Positions 1 through 5,207 of a DNA stretch of 9,335 nucleotides are shown piece by piece. The position numbers and the translations under genes were made by a program. The notes beneath the pieces were generated by a model. That model had not been told where the DNA came from and ran no database searches. It saw nothing but the letters and a program-made list of their open reading frames with translations. Each line of letters starts with the position of its first letter. Position 1 is the stretch's first letter. Source of the stretch: an uncultured Rhodobiaceae bacterium (GTDB lineage: Archaea > Thermoplasmatota > Poseidoniia > Poseidoniales > Poseidoniaceae). Where the stretch lies: positions 1 through 9,335 of the forward strand of contig CALDQY010000225.1 in assembly GCA_937911445.1 (NCBI GenBank), in the 5' to 3' direction.

Positions 1-684
1 GTTCTCACTAAGGGCGGAAAGTGCGTTGCATTGTTCACGTTCGTTCACGATGACACCCGTCAAGGAGCAGATGAACTAATTCCAGAATTGCACAAGATGG
101 GCATTCACGTACAGATTTTGTCTGGTGATCAACAAGGAGCTGTCGACCGCTTCGCATCCACTGTTGGCCTTCCAAAGACCGATGCCTTTGGAAATCAATC
201 GCCAGAAGACAAAGTCGATGTTGTCCGAAGTCGTTCTGAAATAGCTGTCACAATGATGGTCGGTGATGGTTTCAATGATGCAGCAGCACTGGCCGTTGCT
301 GACGTTGGTGTAGCCGTTGGCTCAGGAGAATCGGTCAACGTAGAGGCTGCAGACGTGATGATTCCTGGAGACGACCCGCGGATGCTTGCCGACCTCCTCA
401 AGTTGGCCCGACGCACTGAACGCAACTTCAGGCAGAACCTTTCCTTTTCGATTCTCGTGACTGTCACGCTGGTGTATGCCGTCGTCAATGGATTCTATGA
501 TGCACTTTGGGTTGGCGTATTGGTGCATGAAGCCTCGGTCATCCTCGTGATTCTCAATGGAGCACGGCTCGCAGAAGGAACAGGAACCCTCACGTTGGTC
601 AAGGAAACCTTCCTTGCAATGTGGGAGGCGACGAGGGCTGCACTTAATACAGGTCTGAAACAACTGAGCGAGATGCGAAGTTGA
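1..684 (+). CDS. Heavy-metal P1B-type ATPase, C-terminal part (5' truncated by window edge)
   Basis: This is the C-terminal 227 residues of a metal-translocating P-type ATPase; the frame is open to base 1, so the TTG at 31 is not its start. Visible parts are the end of the P domain, including ILSGDQQGA (the family's TGD motif, here SGD), the SPEDK motif, and the hinge motif GDGFNDAAAL at 262-291, which binds Mg2+. Two hydrophobic membrane segments follow. The last contains HEAS at 526-537, then VILVILNGARL. In P1B-4 ATPases the final membrane helix carries HEGG[ST], whereas Cu+ pumps carry MxxSS and Zn/Cd/Pb pumps an Asp. The HE pair therefore points to the P1B-4 (Co/Zn/Fe-type) subgroup, with Ala in place of the Gly. 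A hydrophilic tail of about 37 residues follows. The phosphorylation DKTG and the TM6 metal motif lie outside the window, so the substrate is an inference. Confidence 0.9.
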   Translation, partial: VLTKGGKCVALFTFVHDDTRQGADELIPELHKMGIHVQILSGDQQGAVDRFASTVGLPKTDAFGNQSPEDKVDVVRSRSEIAVTMMVGDGFNDAAALAVADVGVAVGSGESVNVEAADVMIPGDDPRMLADLLKLARRTERNFRQNLSFSILVTVTLVYAVVNGFYDALWVGVLVHEASVILVILNGARLAEGTGTLTLVKETFLAMWEATRAALNTGLKQLSEMRS

Positions 685-723
685 GAGGATATCTTCAAAC
701 GGAAGTAGGTTTGAGTCCTAATC

Positions 724-728
724 GGTGA
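724..728 (+). promoter_or_regulatory. Ribosome-binding site GGTGA for the winged-helix gene
   Basis: GGTGA is complementary to the 3' end of archaeal 16S rRNA and lies 4 nt before ATG 733. The same pentamer at nearly the same spacing is used by the small gene starting at 7856 on the other strand, which supports the ATG at 733. Confidence 0.55.
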
Positions 729-732
729 GCCG

Positions 733-1200
733 ATGAGTAGAGTGAGGACAGACCCCTTGGTAGCAGCATTGACTCACCCAACTCGACAGGGTGCGTATCA
801 AGCACTTTCGCAAACGACGGAAATGAGTACGGTGCAACTTCAGGCCGCACTCAACGTCGACCGTTACAACCTCTACCATCACCTCAAGCGTTTGGTCAAA
901 GTTGGTCTCATCGAGAACCATCGCGATGTAGGACGTGCCCGCTGGTGGCGAATGGTCAAGGAAGTGCCTCTCCCATCGATGGGTGCATCGGATGCTCGAA
1001 GAACATCTTCACCACTCGATGAATTGTCCAAGTTGACGCATGTGCATGCCATCGACCTCAAGGATTCAAGAGGCCAAGTTGGCGCCAAGCAATTGGTGCA
1101 GAAACTTGCTCAAGAGTACAACATTCCTCTGGAACTCCCATGGAACTTCCTTCCCGGAAAAATCATTCTTGTGGGGACCAAGAAAGACGATGATGAATGA
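733..1200 (+). CDS. ArsR-like winged helix-turn-helix transcriptional regulator
   Basis: A 155-residue putative DNA-binding protein. Residues 7-75 have the ArsR/SmtB-like winged-helix pattern: DPLVAALTHPTRQGAYQAL as the first helices, residues 33-60 (VQLQAALNV through YHHLKRLVKVGLIE) as the helix-turn-helix, and NHRDVGRARWWRMV as the beta wing. Residues 95-155 form a second part with a predicted helix (GAKQLVQKLAQEYN) and a strand (GKIILVG), which I do not recognise. The protein has no cysteine at all, so it is unlikely to be a thiolate metal sensor even though it follows a metal ATPase. It begins 48 bp after the ATPase stop behind a good GGTGA site, and the zinc-ribbon gene starts 56 bp after it, so co-transcription is likely. 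Targets and ligand are unknown. Confidence 0.75.
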   Translation: MSRVRTDPLVAALTHPTRQGAYQALSQTTEMSTVQLQAALNVDRYNLYHHLKRLVKVGLIENHRDVGRARWWRMVKEVPLPSMGASDARRTSSPLDELSKLTHVHAIDLKDSRGQVGAKQLVQKLAQEYNIPLELPWNFLPGKIILVGTKKDDDE

Positions 1201-1256
1201 ATGCATTCTCTGGTTATTGAGCGAACAATCCAAAATCAAAAGCAGGATGGAACGAC

Positions 1257-1649
1257 ATGGACGAAGAATTCATCATCGAGTCGAGAATTGCTCCTCCGCC
1301 TCTTTCGTGTCCGAAGTGCAATGGGTTGTTGCCTTCCAAGCTCGGCGAAATCCAGTGTGAACTGTGCGATGCCAACGTTCGTACAGATCACGAACCCACT
1401 CGAACCCAGTGGATGAAGGAACGTATTTCATGCCCTTCATGCTCGAAAGTACTCATCGCAGGAGTCGATGAACGACCAGCAGAATTGCGATGCGGAGGCT
1501 GTGATACGCAGTTCACCCTTGCAGCGAAAGTCATCCGTGTTGAGATTGAATGTCCTTCTTGTCACCGTGGATTGCGAATGAAGCAACGACCAGGCCAACG
1601 TACCATTACCTGTCCTGCATGCGATACCGGATTCAAAGTGAGTTTCTGA
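1257..1649 (+). CDS. Small protein with three tandem zinc ribbons
   Basis: A 130-residue protein whose main features are three CxxC...CxxC pairs: C18/C21 with C34/C37, C59/C62 with C79/C82, and C99/C102 with C119/C122. Pairs two and three have equal 16-residue inserts (CPSC...CGGC and CPSC...CPAC), while the first insert is 12 residues. Each is expected to bind one structural Zn2+. There is no enzyme domain, signal peptide or membrane segment, so it is probably a cytoplasmic protein- or nucleic-acid-binding adaptor. The ATG at 1257 is preceded by GGATGG with 6-nt spacing, a weak ribosome site; the large coiled-coil gene at 2651 has the same hexamer at the same spacing. Only 9 bp separate its stop from the next gene. 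Its specific role is unknown. Confidence 0.7.
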   Translation: MDEEFIIESRIAPPPLSCPKCNGLLPSKLGEIQCELCDANVRTDHEPTRTQWMKERISCPSCSKVLIAGVDERPAELRCGGCDTQFTLAAKVIRVEIECPSCHRGLRMKQRPGQRTITCPACDTGFKVSF

Positions 1650-1658
1650 GTTGGAACC

Positions 1659-2549
1659 ATGAAATCAACGTTCAAGCTGACTGGGCTTGCAGATTACATC
1701 ACGCTCACAAACGCCATGTTTGGAACGTTGTCCATCTTTTTCTTGATCCTTGCCGTTGATGATACACTCAGTGATCCGTATTCAGAAGGATTGGCAACCA
1801 AATACATCTGGGCATCCATGCTCTGCATCTTCCTGTCAGCGGTGGGCGACATCATCGATGGGCCAATCGCCCGCAGATACTCCAAGCAAAAGTTGCTTGG
1901 AGGTTCACTCGACATCATGTCGGATTGTCTTTCATTCTGTGTTGCACCTGCATTGATGATGTTCATCATGTTTGGTCGATGGGGTGAGGCAACACCACTA
2001 TGGACCATCTCGTTGGGAATTGCAGGTTTCTGGATTATCGCAACCGGAATGCTTCGGCTTGCACGCTTTCAGCATGAGGAAGGGAGCAATCTGCCCTACT
2101 TCCACGGCTTATCATCACCAGGAAACGCCATGGTTTTGATGAGCGCAGCAGGCTTCATCTGGCTTCAACCGTTATTGAACGTTGGACCCGACCTCAAGAA
2201 TGCGGAGATTTGTCTCGGTGAAGGTGTCGATTACGCTTGCCATGCAACACCAGGTCTTGACATCGTGATTCTTCCCATCATGTTCATCTCAGGAGCATTG
2301 ATGATTTCCGAACGTCGTTTGTCGAAACTCAAAGGAGGATTGGACATGAAATTGTCCATCATTCAAATGATGTGTCTTCTAACAGCCATCATTTGGGCGT
2401 TGATCCGAACCGGAACCTCCGATGTAAGTCTCGAACTCGGTGGCGACATCGCACCTGCAGGCTGGCTCTTTTTCTCATCTACACTGCTCGCCATCTATTA
2501 CATTGTCAAGCCACAACCCCCAGAAGTTGTGCATGATGAAGAAGCCTGA
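1659..2549 (+). CDS. pssA: CDP-alcohol phosphatidyltransferase, serine type (probable archaetidylserine synthase)
   Basis: A 296-residue integral membrane enzyme that should transfer a phospholipid moiety from a CDP-activated lipid to L-serine, the step making (archaetidyl)phosphatidylserine. The full family signature DxxDGxxARx8GxxxDxxxD is present: D64, D67, G68, A71, R72, G81, D85 and D89, with the four Asp binding the catalytic metals. Two features favour the serine subclass: SFCVAPA at 92-98 right after the last Asp, and RLARF (133-137) followed by YFHGLSSP at 147-154, both typical of PssA. About seven to eight hydrophobic segments are visible. A hydrophilic loop at roughly 172-199 with C185 and C194, plus the extra C-terminal helices, make it longer than a minimal PssA of about 200-250 residues. 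It lies 9 bp after the zinc-ribbon gene, in an apparent operon. The archaeal lipid substrate is inferred from the assumed host. Confidence 0.87.
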   Translation: MKSTFKLTGLADYITLTNAMFGTLSIFFLILAVDDTLSDPYSEGLATKYIWASMLCIFLSAVGDIIDGPIARRYSKQKLLGGSLDIMSDCLSFCVAPALMMFIMFGRWGEATPLWTISLGIAGFWIIATGMLRLARFQHEEGSNLPYFHGLSSPGNAMVLMSAAGFIWLQPLLNVGPDLKNAEICLGEGVDYACHATPGLDIVILPIMFISGALMISERRLSKLKGGLDMKLSIIQMMCLLTAIIWALIRTGTSDVSLELGGDIAPAGWLFFSSTLLAIYYIVKPQPPEVVHDEEA

Positions 2550-2556
2550 TTGCGCA

Positions 2557-2588
2557 AGCAAAAATCGTCTCTAAATCGCGCTTTTGCT
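2557..2588 (+). terminator. Inverted repeat after pssA, possible terminator
   Basis: AGCAAAA at 2557-2563 and TTTTGCT at 2582-2588 are perfect 7-bp arms around an 18-nt loop, starting 7 bp after the pssA stop. It is A/T-rich and followed by no long T run, so hairpin strength is modest. The position, between two apparent transcription units, is its main support. An 8-bp palindrome TTGCGCAA at 2550-2557 abuts it. The rest of the gap to 2650 holds only a weak TATA-like stretch (TTATGTA, 2609-2615). Confidence 0.3.
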
Positions 2589-2650
2589 CATGATGAACGT
2601 CGCGCACCTTATGTAGGAAGAAAGGTCGATACATACTCGGATGGGATGCT

Positions 2651-5158
2651 ATGAGTGCTAGCGAGAGCAGGCAGGATGATGCTTTGGACGCTGCTCGAAA
2701 GAAGCGTGCCAACGCTGACCGTCTCAGCCTCGCTGCCCTTCGTAGTCAATTCACTTCCTCGCCAAAGGTTTCGACCGATCAGGCTCTTCTGACAAGCGCT
2801 CGCTTCCGAGAAGAAGAGCGTATGCGAGCCGACATTCGACGTGAACGTCGACTTCGCCAACAAGCGATTTCAGAGCGTGTTGCAGCCATGCAAGATGCCA
2901 TTGCCAACGATCTTGCTGTTCAACACGAACTCACCCTCGATGCTTTGGAAAAAGAAATGCGCTCTGAGATGGAAGTTGAACTGGCTGAAATGGAACGCTC
3001 CGCTCTTGCATCCGAAGAAACACGCATGCGTGAACAACTTGATCTTCGATTGAGCCGTGAAATCTCCAATCTCCAGAATCAACTCGAGCACGAGCACGAC
3101 CGACGACTCGATGAACACAAGGAGAACATCAAACAGTCGATTGAAGTCCAACTTCAAGATGAGCACCGCCGCCGTCTTGCCTTGCAAAAGGAGCGACTTT
3201 CTCTTGAATACAATCAGCGTCTCCAACGAAAGATTCGCGAACTTGAGGAAGAAATCGAAAAGGAGATGGAAGCCCGTTTCGTTGAGATGGAAAACAAGGA
3301 AGTTGAAACCTTGGAAGAAGGTCACAAAGCCCGTCTCGCTGAGCGAGAAGAGCAACTTCGACGCGGTATCCGTTCACGCCTTGAGCAGCAACTTCGCAAT
3401 CGACTCCAACACCGTGAGGCTCGTCTTCGTGCAGAATACGATCGTCGCAGTCTACGACTTGAGGAAGACATTGCTCAACAATTGCAGCAAGAACTTGAGG
3501 TTCAACTTCGTCAAGAGACGGACGACTTGGAAGAACGCATGCGTGAGGATGTTGAACTCGCGATCGCTCGACGTCGAGATGAACTCCGTGTTGAAATCCA
3601 GAAGCAAATCGAAACAACTCATTCCGAGCGACTGAGCGAGAGAAAAGGACGTCTCAAGGAGAAGTACGATATCACCTTCTCCAAGGCTGTTGATGATATC
3701 TCGAAGGTGCTCAAGACCGAACTTGAAGCAGAACTTGCCCGACGTTCCGATGAGGAGTTTACATCCTATCGCAACACTCGTGAGGCTGAAATTCAGAACC
3801 GTCTCGCTCGCTTCCGCTTTGAACGTGAAACCGAACTACGTGGTCAACTCGAAGAACAATACGAAGCCAAGCGAACCGATTGGGCTGAACGTCTCGAAAT
3901 CGAGTTCCAGTCTCGTGAAACGGCAGCACGCAAGGCCATCATGGCTGAGTTGGATGGACAACTACGTAACGAGCGTTTGACCTTTGAAACCGATCTTGAT
4001 CTCCTCAAAGAAGAAACAGCCCTCGAACTCGAAGTCGATATGGAAGAACGCCTTGCAGCCTTCCGAACCCGTAAGCAAGAGGAAATTGCCGTTCAACTCG
4101 AGCGTCAACTCGACAAGCGTGAAGAGATTATGCGCAACAAGGCACTCATTGATGTCCGCAAGCGTGAGGCATCCATTCGTGCAGAAATTGAAGCACAACT
4201 TGGTCTCAAGCGGGCGGAAGTTCGTGACCGTCTCAGCAGTCTTGCTGAGAAGATGGATTCCTTCCGTGAAATGGCCGAAACGAAGATGCGAGATGCGATT
4301 ACATCGCAGATACAAGGTGAAATCGACAGTTCAGAAGCCGAACTCAAGAGTCGTGAACAAGAGTTCGCTGACCTGCAGAAGACCGATACACGTGCTGAGA
4401 AGCGTCAGAAGTGGATGCAATCCATCTCTGGTCAAGCACCTGCTTCGATGCCGATGGGCCAAGATCCATCCACACTCGGTGCACGTGCACCTGCCATGAG
4501 CGGCATGACGCGAACACTTGGAGGCAACATGGAAGGCCAAGGCATGGGCTTGGCTGGAATGCGTGCTCCAATGGGTGGCGCAAAGCCACTCGGGCAAGCT
4601 CCAACCCTCCGACCAGTCAAGGCTCCAATCGGCTCAGCACAACCAGTCGCACTACCAAAGCCAATTGAGCGTCAGGTGCGAATACCAATTCAACCACCAA
4701 CCCAAACTCCAGTTGTTCAACCGACCCAAGAGCTCCCTGCTGAGGAGATTGTCGTGCCTGTCGGTGCGGTCGAAGTCAGTATCACACCTGGCGATGATGG
4801 TCAATTCGGAACCAGCGATGATGAGGCTCGAATTTCGAAGCGAGACCTTACCGAAGTGGAAGAGGTCATGGAAGAGGTTGTCGAAGACATCGTTGAGGCT
4901 GAGACAGATAAGGCTACTCTCCGGCCAGTTCAAGGTACATTGACAGCATTGAATGTCGTTGCAAAGGAATCCGATGAAGAAGAGGCATCCGAAACCACAA
5001 CACTTCGACCAGTACAACGCCTGACCCCACTTTCAACCCAGCCAAAGGAAGTCAAGACGGCAACCATCACTCCAGTTCGTCAAATGGTTCCAAAGAAACA
5101 ACGCGGACCACCTCCAAGTTCAAAGAAGGGCGAGAAACCGTCCTCAGATGACTCTTGA
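2651..5158 (+). CDS. Large cytoplasmic coiled-coil (rod) protein of unknown function
   Basis: An 835-residue protein without signal peptide or membrane segment. Residues 1-45 are a short polar head. Residues about 46-590 are almost unbroken charged helix rich in Arg, Glu, Gln and Leu with no Pro or Cys, a long coiled coil that would be roughly 80 nm if continuous. Within it, residues 106-485 show an exact 76-residue (2 x 38) repeat, listed separately. Residues 595-690 are rich in Gly, Met, Ala and Pro, then Pro/Gln, clearly disordered. Residues 695-835 are an acidic then basic tail with TLRPV three times (652-656, 756-760, 784-788) and PGDDGQFGTSDDE at 713-725. There is no ATPase head, so it is not SMC or Rad50. 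GGATGG lies 6 nt before the ATG. The membrane-protein gene follows at once, its longest frame overlapping this one by 11 bp. It could be a cytoskeletal or scaffold rod; this is inference. Confidence 0.88.
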   Translation: MSASESRQDDALDAARKKRANADRLSLAALRSQFTSSPKVSTDQALLTSARFREEERMRADIRRERRLRQQAISERVAAMQDAIANDLAVQHELTLDALEKEMRSEMEVELAEMERSALASEETRMREQLDLRLSREISNLQNQLEHEHDRRLDEHKENIKQSIEVQLQDEHRRRLALQKERLSLEYNQRLQRKIRELEEEIEKEMEARFVEMENKEVETLEEGHKARLAEREEQLRRGIRSRLEQQLRNRLQHREARLRAEYDRRSLRLEEDIAQQLQQELEVQLRQETDDLEERMREDVELAIARRRDELRVEIQKQIETTHSERLSERKGRLKEKYDITFSKAVDDISKVLKTELEAELARRSDEEFTSYRNTREAEIQNRLARFRFERETELRGQLEEQYEAKRTDWAERLEIEFQSRETAARKAIMAELDGQLRNERLTFETDLDLLKEETALELEVDMEERLAAFRTRKQEEIAVQLERQLDKREEIMRNKALIDVRKREASIRAEIEAQLGLKRAEVRDRLSSLAEKMDSFREMAETKMRDAITSQIQGEIDSSEAELKSREQEFADLQKTDTRAEKRQKWMQSISGQAPASMPMGQDPSTLGARAPAMSGMTRTLGGNMEGQGMGLAGMRAPMGGAKPLGQAPTLRPVKAPIGSAQPVALPKPIERQVRIPIQPPTQTPVVQPTQELPAEEIVVPVGAVEVSITPGDDGQFGTSDDEARISKRDLTEVEEVMEEVVEDIVEAETDKATLRPVQGTLTALNVVAKESDEEEASETTTLRPVQRLTPLSTQPKEVKTATITPVRQMVPKKQRGPPPSSKKGEKPSSDDS
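2966..4105 (+). repeat. Degenerate 76-residue (228-bp) coiled-coil repeats, about five units
   Basis: Protein-level tandem repeats in the coiled-coil gene, residues 106-485. Units begin at residues 106, 182, 258, 334 and 410. Units two to four start RLSLEY, RLRAEY and RLKEKY, exactly 76 residues apart. Twenty residues into each unit is a hydrophobic-x-x-[EQ]-hydrophobic core: M126REQL, I202EKEM, L278QQEL, L354KTEL and I430MAEL. Half-way copies occur at I164EVQL, I240RSRL and I316QKQI, so the underlying period is 38. DNA identity between units is low, so the repeat is old or kept by structure. Confidence 0.6.
4604..5014 (+). repeat. Three TLRPV[KQ] short motifs in the tail of the coiled-coil protein
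   Basis: TLRPVK is encoded at 4604-4621, TLRPVQ at 4916-4933 and TLRPVQ again at 5000-5017, with a weaker relative TITPVR near residues 805-810. Codons differ among the copies (CTC CGA, CTC CGG, CTT CGA), so the repeat is conserved as peptide rather than as DNA. The motifs lie in sequence predicted to be disordered, as expected of short linear binding motifs. No partner is known. Confidence 0.45.
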
Positions 5159-5207
5159 TTGGACATCCATGCGTCTGTTTGATAATTCCCAACGGTGTCG
5201 CCAGACT

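Noticed and set aside
733..1200. Metal-sensing ArsR repressor controlling the neighbouring metal ATPase
   Set aside because: The protein has no cysteine and lies downstream of the ATPase; a His/Asp site cannot be excluded but nothing shows one.
1040..1360. 106-codon plus-strand frame overlapping the winged-helix and zinc-ribbon genes
   Set aside because: It is out of frame with both genes, which carry clear domains, and its own translation shows none.
3129..3617. 162-codon minus-strand frame (and several other long frames) inside the coiled-coil gene
   Set aside because: Long shadow frames are expected opposite Glu/Arg/Leu-rich coding sequence; none has a recognisable domain.
2651..5158. 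SMC/Rad50-type ATPase
   Set aside because: There is no Walker A, Walker B or ABC signature in head or tail, and no hinge domain interrupts the coiled coil.
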